NCBI GenBank assembly: GCA_035461905.1
Contig: DATHUV010000081.1
Coordinates: 1-21,274, forward strand
Length of the DNA stretch: 21,274 bases
Direction: 5' to 3'
Origin: SZUA-442 sp035461905
GTDB taxonomy: Bacteria; Actinomycetota; Acidimicrobiia; Spongiisociales; UBA5794
Shown here: in pieces, positions 1-7,706 of the stretch
Layout of the letters: every line of letters begins with the position of its first letter
Numbering within the stretch: the first letter of the stretch is position 1
Translations under genes and position numbers: made by a program
The notes under the pieces: model-generated
Databases searched by the model: none
What the model was told of the DNA's origin: nothing
What the model saw: the letters and a program-made list of their open reading frames with translations, nothing else

Positions 1-1
1 C

Positions 2-307
2 GCGTTCTACACCTCGTTCATTGCTTCTGCGATCGCGGTGGTGCTCCTCATCGCCCCGAGCGCTCACCAGCGGATGAGGGCTCCCCAAACCGGTGTCAAG
101 AGGCGTTCGCGGGCACACCTCCTGTTCACCGTTCGCATGACGATCGTCGGTACCGTCGCCTTCGCGGTGGCCCTCGGCTCAACCGTCTACCTCGTCACGG
201 CGCTGTTTCTCGAGCAGCGTGCCGCGGCCATCGGCACGAGCCTCATCGCCGCGCTGGTGGCGTGGGCGTGGTTCTACGTTCCCCTAGTCCGCTTCCGTCG
301 TGATTGA
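2..307 (+). CDS. DUF6328 family membrane protein, C-terminal part
   Basis: The reading frame is open from the left edge of the window (first full codon at base 2) to TGA at 305-307, so the start lies outside. About 101 residues are visible. They form three hydrophobic stretches: one ending in LLIAPSAHQRM, one around residues 50-70 (TIVGTVAFAVALG...), and a last one ending in WAWFYVPLVRFRRD. A basic linker (KRRSRAH) lies between the first and second. This order, with the LLIAP-x-x-x-HR motif after a helix and a tryptophan/tyrosine-rich end, matches what I know of DUF6328, a small four-helix membrane family common in Actinomycetota. The function is unknown. The gene converges on the GNAT gene that follows and has no visible tie to the polyamine genes. 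Confidence 0.65.
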   Translation, partial: AFYTSFIASAIAVVLLIAPSAHQRMRAPQTGVKRRSRAHLLFTVRMTIVGTVAFAVALGSTVYLVTALFLEQRAAAIGTSLIAALVAWAWFYVPLVRFRRD

Positions 308-315
308 CGGGTATC

Positions 316-334
316 GAGGCGTCGGCGCCGCCTC
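316..334. terminator. Weak hairpin between convergent genes
   Basis: GAGGCG (316-321) can pair with CGCCTC (329-334) across a 7-base loop in the 41-base gap between two convergent genes. No T-run follows on either strand. It could be a bidirectional terminator without a U-tract, but a 6-bp GC stem is not rare at this base composition. Confidence 0.3.
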
Positions 335-348
335 TCTGTGAGGCGCTC

Positions 349-978
349 TCACTCGGGTGAGCTTTCGGGATTGCGCCACACGATGAGCGCTGACCAGCCG
401 TCGGTCTCCTCATCGGCGAGATAGTTCTCCAGGGCGCCGACGAGTTCGAATCCCTGATCAATCTGGAAGCTGAGCGTTGCGTCGTAGATCCGGCCACTTC
501 GCACTGCGTCGATGTATTCGTGAGCGGTCATCTCGTGTTTGTGGGCGCCGAAGCCGTGGAGGTGGCCGCCCGCGACGATCCCTGCCTTGCCGAGCGAGCG
601 AACGAGCTCCTTGCGAAGCCTGTACAGAGTGCCCCCGATCCCGCGACGGCGGTATCCGGGGTGGACGGCGATGTCGGTTCCGTAGTACCAGGATCCGTTC
701 GGATCGTGGTTCCCGCACTGGTGTTCACCCGTGATGCCGATGATCGTGTGCTGGTAGTCATCGAAGTCGAAATCGAGGAGGATGCCTGCTCCCTGGCCGA
801 CGACGGTGTCGCCGTCGAGACACACGAAGAACCCCTCGGGAAAGGTCTCGGAGTACGCGAGGATGTCGTCCTCCGTCAGCAGTTCGTCGGGATCAGCGGT
901 GGGGAAGGCGAGCCGCTCGAGCTGCGCGCACCGTCGTGCGAGCGAGGCGTCGAGGTTCGTATAGGTGAGCTCGGTCAT
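349..978 (-). CDS. GNAT acetyltransferase, stand-alone YhcX-type domain (copy 1)
   Basis: 209 residues from an ATG that overlaps the stop of the upstream C45 gene by 4 bases (ATGA, 975-978). A longer frame exists upstream but lies wholly inside the C45 gene, so I chose the coupled start. The acetyl-CoA-binding motif A is clear: DIAVHPGYRRRGIGGTLY at 102-119, with the R-x-x-G-x-G loop at 110-115, preceded by HDPNGSWYYG (91-100). The later block KAGIVAGG (131-138) ... HKHEMTAHEYI ... TLSFQIDQGF resembles the GNAT half of the bacterial proteins that fuse a GNAT to a carbon-nitrogen hydrolase (YhcX type). Here the hydrolase half is absent. It aligns without gaps to the second GNAT (13917-14549) at roughly 45% identity by eye. 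Given its neighbours, an amine such as putrescine is the likely acceptor; this is inference. Confidence 0.85.
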   Translation of the reverse strand: MTELTYTNLDASLARRCAQLERLAFPTADPDELLTEDDILAYSETFPEGFFVCLDGDTVVGQGAGILLDFDFDDYQHTIIGITGEHQCGNHDPNGSWYYGTDIAVHPGYRRRGIGGTLYRLRKELVRSLGKAGIVAGGHLHGFGAHKHEMTAHEYIDAVRSGRIYDATLSFQIDQGFELVGALENYLADEETDGWSALIVWRNPESSPE

Positions 979-2042
979 CGATCGTCGAGTGAGAAGTGCT
1001 CGAAGTCGTTGTCGGAGGGCACGCCCCAGCATGCCCACAGGTCCCCCGTCCCTGGCCGCATGATCATGGCGCCCGAGCTCTCGTAATCGAACGGTGGCGC
1101 GGGACGGCGACAGATCGACCCCTCGTCACGCAGGAGCTCCATCATCTCGTCGACCGTGTACGGCCCTTCGTGATCGAGGGCCGCTTCGGCGTGGTCGAGG
1201 CGCGCTTTCGAGGAGCGATCCAGCTCCGCGGGCCGGACTGCCTCCACCGCCTGCGTCGACGGTACGAGACAGTGGTTGGTGTGGACGAGGGCGTCGCGAT
1301 CGAGCGCATCCACATGGCGCACGCTCGCTGTCGCCTCGATGGAGGCACCGCGGCCGTGCCGATCGAGAACGAGGAAGTTGTGGCCACCCGCCAGGGGTGC
1401 GTCGAGGATCGCGGCGATCGCGGCATCGAACGTCGTCGCGGCGAGGGCCTTGCGAACGACGAAGGGCCAGGTCACACCGAGCGCGCCGTCGGTCATCGTC
1501 AGGTTGTTGATCCCGACGGCGATGCCGGCCTCGTTCATGCCGATCTGGCCGACCGTTCCGTGGGTCGTGAACACGAGCGACCTGGGAGCGCCGTTCGGTT
1601 GGACGTCGAACATGAAGACGTGCGGCGTAGCGGATGCGTGCATGTCCCAGGTCTGGGCGAGGAAGCCGTGGCCGTCCGACCGGGCGTCGGGTGTGATGAC
1701 GGCGGTGCAGGTGTCCTCGACGGCCGAGCCATGAGCGAAACGCCGGACCGTGTCGATGAAGTCCGTGTATCCCCCCACGATGACGGCTTCGGCAGGCGAG
1801 ATTCCCGCTGCATCCGCCATGGCAGCCATCTCGACGAAGAGATCCTCGTCGTACGCACGGTGGGCGTCGAGCATCGCTTGGGCGATGGCGACGACGCCGG
1901 CCCTGTCGAGATCGGTTCCGGTCCTCGACAGTCGAACCCTGTCCTCCATGTAGCTTCGGATGTCCGAGGCGAAGGCCGATCCGTGGGCGGATCCGATGGC
2001 CTCGGGTGTACCGGAGGCCACGAGCGTGACGAGGCGGTTCAT
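975..2042 (-). CDS. C45 family Ntn hydrolase (acyl-CoA:6-APA acyltransferase-like amidase)
   Basis: 355 residues. The ATG overlaps the stop of the aldehyde dehydrogenase gene by 4 bases (2039-2042). The frame runs much further upstream, but only as antisense-like sequence inside that gene. The sequence fits peptidase family C45: an N-terminal helical pro-segment, then EDTCTAV with Cys112 as the expected N-terminal nucleophile after self-cleavage, then GFLAQTWDM (126-134), GTVGQIGMNEAGIAVGINNL and a later GGHNFLVLD block. Known members form or break amide bonds (isopenicillin N acyltransferase and related amidases and acylases). The residue before the nucleophile is Thr rather than the Gly of the fungal enzyme. 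Between an aldehyde dehydrogenase and a GNAT, removing or exchanging an acyl group on an amino acid such as an N-acyl-GABA is plausible, but the substrate cannot be read from the sequence. Confidence 0.82.
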   Translation of the reverse strand: MNRLVTLVASGTPEAIGSAHGSAFASDIRSYMEDRVRLSRTGTDLDRAGVVAIAQAMLDAHRAYDEDLFVEMAAMADAAGISPAEAVIVGGYTDFIDTVRRFAHGSAVEDTCTAVITPDARSDGHGFLAQTWDMHASATPHVFMFDVQPNGAPRSLVFTTHGTVGQIGMNEAGIAVGINNLTMTDGALGVTWPFVVRKALAATTFDAAIAAILDAPLAGGHNFLVLDRHGRGASIEATASVRHVDALDRDALVHTNHCLVPSTQAVEAVRPAELDRSSKARLDHAEAALDHEGPYTVDEMMELLRDEGSICRRPAPPFDYESSGAMIMRPGTGDLWACWGVPSDNDFEHFSLDDR

Positions 2043-3478
2043 CGTGTGAGTCCTCCGATGTATCTCGTCTGCGGTTCGAGGTACTCGAGGAGGCCCTCCG
2101 TTCCCGATTCCCGCCCGAGTCCCGACCGCTTGACCCCGCCGAACGGGGCCTCCGCCGCCACGGGGTACCAGTCGTTGATACCGACCATGCCGAACTCGAG
2201 CTCGTCCGCCACGGTGAACGCGGTCGCGAGGTCGGTCGTCCACACGAACGCGGACAGCCCATCCTCCACGGAGTTCGCGATCACCAGTGCCTCGTCCACG
2301 TCTGCGAAGGTCGTGATGGGGAGGACCGGCCCGAACACCTCCTCGGTCATGACCGGGGTGCCAGCCAGGTCCCCCGTGATCACGGTCGGTGCGAAGAAGA
2401 ACCCCGAGCCGTCGAGGCGGGTCCCACCGGTCGTGACACGACCCCCAGTGTCGACGGATTCGGAAACGATGCGGTCGATCCGATCGCGCTGTACCTCGTT
2501 GATGATTGGGCCCACGTCGGTCGCTCGAAGTGCGGGATCCCCGACGACGAGGGCAGCAGTTCGCTCGGTGGCGAGCTCGATGAACCGCGGGGCGATCGAC
2601 TCGTGCACGATGAACCGCTGCGGCGCGATGCACGCCTGCCCGCCGTTGCGGTACTTCGCCGTGACGCCGCCCGCGACGACGGCTGAGAGGTCCGCAACGT
2701 CAGGCATGACGATCACGGGGGCGTTGCCTCCGAGCTCGAGGGACAACTTCGTGATCGTCCGTGATGCACCGTCCATGAGGATCCTGCCGACACGCGAGGA
2801 GCCCGTGAACTGCATCTTTCGGACCCGTCCATCGTCGAGCATGGTCTGGGCAATCGCCCCGGCGTCGCCATTGACCACGTTGATCACGCCAGCCGGGACT
2901 CCGGCATCGGTGAGGGCTTGGCCATACGCGAACGCAGACCGCGGCGTGTACTCGCTCGGACGCACGACCACCGTGCACCCCGCGGCGAGCGCAGACGATG
3001 CAGCACGGTTCACGTTGTAGATGGGGAAGTTCCACGCGGCGATCACGCCGACGACGCCGACCGGCGAGTACGTGACCTCGATCCTCCGTCCGGGCACCTT
3101 CGACGGGATGATCCGCCCGCCGAGACGTGTTGCCTCGGTGGCTGCGAAGCGCAGATAGCTCGGCGCGGACAGCCACTCGGCCCTGGATTGTGCGATGGGC
3201 TTGCCCGACTCCTCAGTCGTGATGACGGCGAGTTCGTCGGCTCTGGCGGCGATCAGGTCTGCAGCCTCCATGAGGATCTCGGCCCTTGCGAACGGGCCGA
3301 GGCTGCGCCAGTCCGGGAGTGCCGTCGATGCCGCATCGATGGCGGCCCCTGCATCCTCGCCACCGCCGTACGCAACCTGGTCGATGACCGATCCCGTCGC
3401 CGGATCGACGAGGTCCCGCGTCCCACCGGCCAGCGCGTCGACCCAATTGCCGGCGATCAGTTGTTTGGTGTGTTGCAT
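2039..3478 (-). CDS. NAD(P)-dependent aldehyde dehydrogenase, succinate-semialdehyde-type
   Basis: 479 residues, full length for the ALDH superfamily. Visible landmarks are the oxyanion Asn150 (AAWNFP), Glu248 in LELGGNAP, the catalytic Cys283 in GGQACIAPQR and the EEVFGPV block. The overall pattern (EESGKPIAQSRAE, NDWYPVAAEAPFGGVKRSGLGRE) is closest to succinate-semialdehyde dehydrogenase (GabD-like) enzymes. The cofactor-contact lysine of the usual KPSE motif is Arg173 here (VVRPSE). The gene is first in an operon with the C45 hydrolase and GNAT, joined by 4-base overlaps, and diverges from the potABCD operon. The expected role is oxidation of succinate semialdehyde, or of a (possibly N-acylated) aminoaldehyde, at the end of polyamine breakdown. 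Family assignment is firm; the substrate is not. Confidence 0.88.
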   Translation of the reverse strand: MQHTKQLIAGNWVDALAGGTRDLVDPATGSVIDQVAYGGGEDAGAAIDAASTALPDWRSLGPFARAEILMEAADLIAARADELAVITTEESGKPIAQSRAEWLSAPSYLRFAATEATRLGGRIIPSKVPGRRIEVTYSPVGVVGVIAAWNFPIYNVNRAASSALAAGCTVVVRPSEYTPRSAFAYGQALTDAGVPAGVINVVNGDAGAIAQTMLDDGRVRKMQFTGSSRVGRILMDGASRTITKLSLELGGNAPVIVMPDVADLSAVVAGGVTAKYRNGGQACIAPQRFIVHESIAPRFIELATERTAALVVGDPALRATDVGPIINEVQRDRIDRIVSESVDTGGRVTTGGTRLDGSGFFFAPTVITGDLAGTPVMTEEVFGPVLPITTFADVDEALVIANSVEDGLSAFVWTTDLATAFTVADELEFGMVGINDWYPVAAEAPFGGVKRSGLGRESGTEGLLEYLEPQTRYIGGLTR

Positions 3479-3511
3479 ATTACATCTCGATCGAATCGTT
3501 GAACCTACAGG

Positions 3512-3540
3512 ATCGTATCAGTTGCGATCGACACTGTCAC
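3512..3540 (-). promoter_or_regulatory. Predicted promoter of the ALDH-C45-GNAT operon
   Basis: On the minus strand, GTGACA (3535-3540, five of six matches to TTGACA) is followed after 17 bases by TACGAT (3512-3517), preceded by TG as an extended -10. Transcription would start near 3505, about 27 bases before the ATG at 3478. It overlaps the divergent potA promoter, so the two operons could compete or be co-regulated. Confidence 0.5.
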
Positions 3541-3550
3541 ACGCCATACT
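3522..3550 (+). promoter_or_regulatory. Predicted promoter of the potABCD-patD operon
   Basis: TTGCGA (3522-3527), a 17-base spacer, then CATACT (3545-3550). The -35 is the end of the 14-base motif CGTATCAGTTGCGA (3514-3527). The cupin operon has the same motif and the same CATACT at the same 31-base offset, which raises confidence. The start would be near 3557, giving a leader of about 146 bases before potA. Confidence 0.5.
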
Positions 3551-3567
3551 GCCGAGAATCAGCCGGT

Positions 3568-3588
3568 TCGCAATGGATTCGGTTGCGA
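3568..3588. promoter_or_regulatory. Candidate operator: inverted repeat TCGCAA-N9-TTGCGA
   Basis: TCGCAA (3568-3573) and TTGCGA (3583-3588) form an inverted repeat just downstream of the predicted potA transcription start, where a repressor could block the promoter. Bases 3568-3581 read on the minus strand match CGWATCNNTTGCGA at every fixed position; 3575-3588 on the plus strand is a degenerate copy. The bound protein is unknown. The Lrp/AsnC regulator encoded at 10543-10986 is a candidate. Confidence 0.4.
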
Positions 3589-3656
3589 GAGACGTGGGAA
3601 GGCATCGACCGTTGCGCTCGAGGGCATCCATCAGGCATCCGCTGTTCGACCTCCCT

Positions 3657-3706
3657 ATGCTGTCGGCACTTTGCGGGCTGGCATGACGATCGGTGGAAGG
3701 CAATGA
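3657..3706 (+). other. Two chained mini-ORFs in the potA leader
   Basis: An ATG at 3657 opens a 9-codon frame (MLSALCGLA, stop 3684-3686). Its stop overlaps, as ATGA, an ATG at 3683 that opens a 7-codon frame (MTIGGRQ). That frame's stop (3704-3706) overlaps the potA ATG in the same way. Neither has a strong ribosome-binding site, and the potA site GGTGGAAGG lies inside the second. They could be leader peptides coupled to potA or a chance arrangement. Confidence 0.25.
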
Positions 3707-4767
3707 GCGAGGCGGTACAGCTTTCGGAGGTGTCAAAGCACTTCGGCGACCTCGTTGCCGTCGATGCCCTCGACCTCGACATCCATGACGGCGAGTTCTT
3801 CTCCCTCCTGGGTCCTTCCGGGTGCGGGAAGACGACGACACTCCGCATGATCGCCGGTTTCGAGTATCCGACGTCGGGGTCCCTGAAGATCCACGGCAAG
3901 GAGATGGGTCTGCTGCCCCCGAACAAGCGGCCCGTCAACACCGTCTTCCAGTCCTATGCGCTGTTCCCGCACATGACGATCAAGGAGAACGTTGCGTTCG
4001 GCCTCCTGATGCGAAGGGTCGAGGCATCCGAGATCGAGCGTCGCACGATGCGTGTGCTCGAGCTGGTTCGACTCGCCGATCGCGTCGATGCGAAACCCGA
4101 ACAACTCTCAGGGGGTCAGCGCCAGCGGATCGCCCTCGCCCGGGCCTTGGTCAATGAGCCGGAGGTCCTCCTCCTCGACGAGCCGCTCGGTGCCCTCGAT
4201 CTCAAGCTTCGACAATCGATGCAGATCGAGCTCAAGGAGCTCCAGCATCGGGTCGGCATCACCTTCATCTACGTCACCCACGATCAGCAGGAAGCGCTCA
4301 CCATGAGCGACCGGATCGGCGTGATGAGTGAGGGCAAGCTGCTCCAGGTCGACTCGCCACAGGACCTCTATGACCATCCCCGCACGAGGTTCGTCGCCGA
4401 CTTCATAGGGGAGATCAACCTCCTCCCGGCGAAGGTGGTCGACTCGAGCATGGTGGAGCTCGCAGGGGCGAACAAGATCCGTGCGAGGACAGACCTCCCG
4501 AACGGTGAGGACATCACGATCGGCATCCGCCCCGAGCGGCTCACACTCCACACCATCGAGGAGGGCGCCCCTGCGGACCGCAACGCCGTCGAGGGCACGG
4601 TCTTCCGGCGCATCTACCACGGCGACTTCTTCTTCTACGACATCCAGACGACGGCGGGGATCCTCGAGGTGAAGGAAGAGAACCGGCCCTCGGTGGCAAC
4701 GCATGACGAGGGTGAACGTGTGGTTGCATCTTGGAATCCGGAGGCGACGACGGTCGTCGGCGCATGA
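3703..4767 (+). CDS. potA: Polyamine ABC transporter ATP-binding protein PotA
   Basis: 354 residues. I chose the ATG at 3703, preceded by GGTGGAAGG, because the upstream part of the frame has no similarity to ABC proteins. Landmarks are Walker A GPSGCGKT (37-44), Q-loop Gln83 in VFQSYALFPHM, signature LSGGQ (135-139), Walker B LLLDE (156-160) and the switch His193 in VTHDQQEAL. The C-terminal third holds the regulatory TOBE-type domain (IGIRPERL) seen in PotA/FbpC-type subunits. It hydrolyses ATP at the inner membrane face to drive uptake through PotB and PotC. It is first in its operon and overlaps potB by 4 bases. The substrate class comes from the PotD-like binding protein and the adjacent putrescine enzymes. 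Confidence 0.92.
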   Translation: MSEAVQLSEVSKHFGDLVAVDALDLDIHDGEFFSLLGPSGCGKTTTLRMIAGFEYPTSGSLKIHGKEMGLLPPNKRPVNTVFQSYALFPHMTIKENVAFGLLMRRVEASEIERRTMRVLELVRLADRVDAKPEQLSGGQRQRIALARALVNEPEVLLLDEPLGALDLKLRQSMQIELKELQHRVGITFIYVTHDQQEALTMSDRIGVMSEGKLLQVDSPQDLYDHPRTRFVADFIGEINLLPAKVVDSSMVELAGANKIRARTDLPNGEDITIGIRPERLTLHTIEEGAPADRNAVEGTVFRRIYHGDFFFYDIQTTAGILEVKEENRPSVATHDEGERVVASWNPEATTVVGA

Positions 4768-5669
4768 CGGCACCGATCGACACCGTGACCGAGGAGGTCG
4801 CTGCCGTCACCCCGGAACTCGAACGGGATGCGGCAAGGGCCGACTCGCGCCGTGGACTGTTCATCGCCCTCCCGTCCCTCGTCTATCTCGTCCTCTTCTT
4901 CGCCATTCCGCTCGTCATCGTCGTCGTCTACTCGTTCGCAACGAGGAGTTCAACCGGTCTCACCTTGTTGGAGGGGTGGAACCTCGACAGCTATCGCAGG
5001 CTGTTCGATCCCCTCGTTGCCGAGATCGCGTTCCGGTCGTTGGTCATGGCGACCGCCACGACCCTCATCTGCCTCGTGCTCTCGTATCCACTCGCCTACT
5101 TCATGGCGACCCGGAGCGCTCGCACCCGCAACATCCTCCTCGTGCTCGTGATGATCCCGTTCTGGTCCAACTTCCTCGTGCGGACGTACGCATGGCGCGT
5201 CCTCCTCGGAAGCGATGGTCCTCTGTCCCAGTTGTCCGAGGCCCTCGGTGGTGAACCGATCCGCATCCTGTTCACGAACTACGCGGTCCTGATCGGTCTC
5301 GTCTACGGCTTCCTCCCCTTCATGGTCCTGCCGCTGTACGCCGCGTTGGAGCGCATGGACTGGAGCCTCGTGGAAGCGGCGAGGGACCTCTACGCCTCCG
5401 GCTGGCGTTCCTTCAGCAAGGTGACGTTCCCCCTCTCCATGCCGGGGGTCATCGCAGGATCCATCCTCGTCTTCATCCCGACGCTCGGCGCCTACGTCAC
5501 GCCCGCGATCCTCGGTGGCGCACGCACGACGCTCCTCGGCGATTACATCGTCAGCCAGTTCCTGGCGGCGCGGAACCAACCGTTCGGATCGGCACTCTCT
5601 GTTGCCGTTATGGCCGTGATGTTGATCGCAACGATCATCTACTTCCGCAGGGGGGCGAGAACGCTGTGA
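4764..5669 (+). CDS. potB: Polyamine ABC transporter permease PotB
   Basis: 301 residues from an ATG overlapping the potA stop (ATGA, 4764-4767). The N-terminal 30 residues are polar and cytosolic. Hydrophobic segments follow at about 32-58, 90-115, 124-146, 173-195, 226-250 and 277-294, giving the six helices of the family. The EAA loop that docks on the ATPase is EAARDLYASGWRSFSKVTFPL (from residue 204). The pattern MIPFWSNFLVRTYAW (130-144) is typical of PotB-type permeases. It forms the membrane channel with PotC. The potC GTG start overlaps its stop. Confidence 0.92.
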   Translation: MTAPIDTVTEEVAAVTPELERDAARADSRRGLFIALPSLVYLVLFFAIPLVIVVVYSFATRSSTGLTLLEGWNLDSYRRLFDPLVAEIAFRSLVMATATTLICLVLSYPLAYFMATRSARTRNILLVLVMIPFWSNFLVRTYAWRVLLGSDGPLSQLSEALGGEPIRILFTNYAVLIGLVYGFLPFMVLPLYAALERMDWSLVEAARDLYASGWRSFSKVTFPLSMPGVIAGSILVFIPTLGAYVTPAILGGARTTLLGDYIVSQFLAARNQPFGSALSVAVMAVMLIATIIYFRRGARTL

Positions 5670-6511
5670 GCGTCGGTGTGCGACCCAAGAGCGCAACGGA
5701 CCGCCTGTTGACCGGTCACGCGTGGCTGGTGTTCGCCTTCCTCTACGCACCGATCGTCGTACTCACGGTGTTCTCGTTCAATGCGAACGACCGTGTCGGT
5801 GTGTGGTCGGAGTTCTCGTTTCGCTGGTACGGCGAGATGTTCCAGAACGCCGCGGTCATGGGTGCGCTTCGGAACTCGATCATCGTCGCGATCATCTCGA
5901 CGACGATCTCGACAATCCTCGGAACGGCGACGGCGGTTGCCCTCGAGCGATACCGATTCCGTGGCCAGCGGACCTACGACGGACTCGTGTACCTGCCCGT
6001 CATCATTCCCGACGTGACCATGGCGGTCATGATGTTGCTGTTCTTCGCCGCAGCGTTTCGGATGATCTCTGGGTTCGGGCCGACGCTCGAATTCGGTCTC
6101 ACGACGATCTCCCTCAGCCACATCGCCTTCAGCATCTCCTTCGTGGCGATCGTGGTGCGCGCCCGCCTCAGCCAGCTCGATCCAACCTACGAGGAGGCAG
6201 CCGCAGACCTCTACGCGGATCGTTGGCAGACGTTCAGGCGGGTGACCCTTCCGCTGATCGCACCAGCCGTTGCCGGTGGTGCACTCCTCGCACTCACCCT
6301 GTCCCTCGACGACGTCGTCGTGACCAGCTTCGTAGCAGGTCCCGGATCGACGACACTCCCCGTCTACGTCTTCGGTTTGGTCCGGCGTGGTGTCACGCCA
6401 CTGATCAATGCAGTGTCAGTACTCATGCTGACCGCTTCAATGGTGTTGATCGCAATCTCCCTGGTGTTCCAACGCGACCGTGGTGGGCGATCCTCGTCGA
6501 CCGGAACGTGA
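5666..6511 (+). CDS. potC: Polyamine ABC transporter permease PotC
   Basis: 281 residues from a GTG that overlaps the potB stop as GTGA (5666-5669), so translation is probably coupled. Features include an early helix at about 18-38 ending in VFSFNAND, the PotC-like SFRWYGEMFQN (51-61), the EAA loop EEAAADLYADRWQTFRRVTLP (from 177) and SLDDVVVTSFVAGPGSTTLP near 213-232, which is highly characteristic of PotC. Helices are visible at about 70-92, 108-130, 148-166, 198-218 and 246-268. It pairs with PotB as the second inner-membrane subunit. A 54-base gap separates it from potD. Confidence 0.92.
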   Translation: MSVGVRPKSATDRLLTGHAWLVFAFLYAPIVVLTVFSFNANDRVGVWSEFSFRWYGEMFQNAAVMGALRNSIIVAIISTTISTILGTATAVALERYRFRGQRTYDGLVYLPVIIPDVTMAVMMLLFFAAAFRMISGFGPTLEFGLTTISLSHIAFSISFVAIVVRARLSQLDPTYEEAAADLYADRWQTFRRVTLPLIAPAVAGGALLALTLSLDDVVVTSFVAGPGSTTLPVYVFGLVRRGVTPLINAVSVLMLTASMVLIAISLVFQRDRGGRSSSTGT

Positions 6512-6565
6512 CGTGGGTGGCGTCGGAACCAGGGAGAGACACTCAACCGAAAGAGGGAGACGAAC

Positions 6566-7645
6566 ATGATGAAGAAGGCACTGGTGCTGCTTGCGGTCCT
6601 CGCCGTGGTGGCGAGCGCGTGCGGCAGCGACGGAGGCGACACGGTCGCCGCAGGTGACTGCGGAGTCGGCCAGATCGATGGGGACCTGAACCTGTACAAC
6701 TGGTCCGAGTACATGGATCCGTCCCTGATCGAGGCGTTCGAGGCCGAGTACGACGTCGACGTGATCGAGTCGTTCTACGAGTCGAACGAGGCGATGATCT
6801 CCCAGATCCAGAGCGGCGTGTCCTATGACGTGATCGTGCCGTCGGACTACATGGTGAACATCATGATCCAGGAGGGGCTGCTCGTCGAGCTCAACAAGGA
6901 CGCCATTCCGAACTTCGTGAACATGGATCCGCAGTTCACCTCACAGCCGTATGACGATGGTGCGAGGTTCTCGGCCGCCTACCAGTACGGAACGACAGGT
7001 CTCGGGGTGAACACCGCGCTCGTGGGCGACGACTTCCCACGGAGTTGGGCACTCCTCTTCGATCCAACCCTGACAGCCAACTTCCCCGGTGGTGTGTCGG
7101 TGCTCAACGACCCTCGGGAGACGATGGGCGCGGCACTGTCGTACCTCGGCTATTCACTCAACGACACGACGATCGAGCACCTCGACGAGGCCGTGGCCGT
7201 CATCCAGGCAGCCAAGGCGAACATCGCAACGTTCGACTCTGACCAGTACTCCACGGCACTCGCCACCGGTGAGGTTGCCGTCGCCCACGGGTACTCCGGC
7301 AACATGATCGTCGGCATGGGTGAGGCCGACAACCCGGACGACTTCGTGTACGTCCTCCCCGAGGAGGGTGCAACGCTGTGGATCGACAACATGGCGATCC
7401 CGACCAACGCGAGGTCCGTGTGCACGGCGCACACGTTCATCGACTTCATCCTCGATGCAGAGAACGGTGCAACGTTGACGAACTGGAACTACTACGGCAG
7501 CCCGAACGCCGCATCGGCTCCGATGCTCGATCAGGAAGTCGTCGACTTCTATGCGGAGACGGCGTCTGCCGAGCTCGAGGTGATCGAGGACCAGGGCGAC
7601 TATGAGATCAACTACACCGACAAGTTCGCCGAGGCGCGTAGCTGA
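6566..7645 (+). CDS. potD: Polyamine-binding lipoprotein PotD
   Basis: 359 residues. A purine-rich ribosome site (AGAGGGAGA, 6552-6560) precedes the ATG; the ATG three bases later is equally possible. The N-terminus is a lipoprotein signal: MMKK, a hydrophobic stretch, then Cys19 in VVASACGSD, so the mature protein would be tethered to the outer face of the membrane. The mature part begins with the PotD hallmark LNLYNWSEYMDP (41-52), followed by SGVSYDVIVPSDYMV (83-97), which line the polyamine pocket in known PotD/PotF proteins. It delivers putrescine or spermidine to PotBC. Which polyamine is preferred cannot be told by eye. A strong hairpin follows the stop codon. Confidence 0.92.
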   Translation: MMKKALVLLAVLAVVASACGSDGGDTVAAGDCGVGQIDGDLNLYNWSEYMDPSLIEAFEAEYDVDVIESFYESNEAMISQIQSGVSYDVIVPSDYMVNIMIQEGLLVELNKDAIPNFVNMDPQFTSQPYDDGARFSAAYQYGTTGLGVNTALVGDDFPRSWALLFDPTLTANFPGGVSVLNDPRETMGAALSYLGYSLNDTTIEHLDEAVAVIQAAKANIATFDSDQYSTALATGEVAVAHGYSGNMIVGMGEADNPDDFVYVLPEEGATLWIDNMAIPTNARSVCTAHTFIDFILDAENGATLTNWNYYGSPNAASAPMLDQEVVDFYAETASAELEVIEDQGDYEINYTDKFAEARS

Positions 7646-7661
7646 TCACGGATGATCGATC

Positions 7662-7691
7662 GGGGTGGGCGGTTCTCGGACCGCCCACCCC
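7662..7691 (+). terminator. Strong intra-operon hairpin after potD
   Basis: GGGGTGGGCGGT (7662-7673) pairs perfectly with ACCGCCCACCCC (7680-7691) around a 6-base loop. No run of T follows, so it may be a U-tract-less terminator, an attenuator, or a 3' stabiliser of the transporter mRNA. The patD ribosome site (GGAGG, 7698-7702) begins 6 bases after it, so the next gene has to be read through it. Confidence 0.6.
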
Positions 7692-7706
7692 CTTCGTGGA
7701 GGTGGG

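Noticed and set aside
996..3020. 674-codon open frame on the plus strand opposite the C45 and ALDH genes
   Set aside because: It is antisense to two well-supported genes and its translation is Arg/Gly/Val-rich with no domain; such frames are common at high GC.
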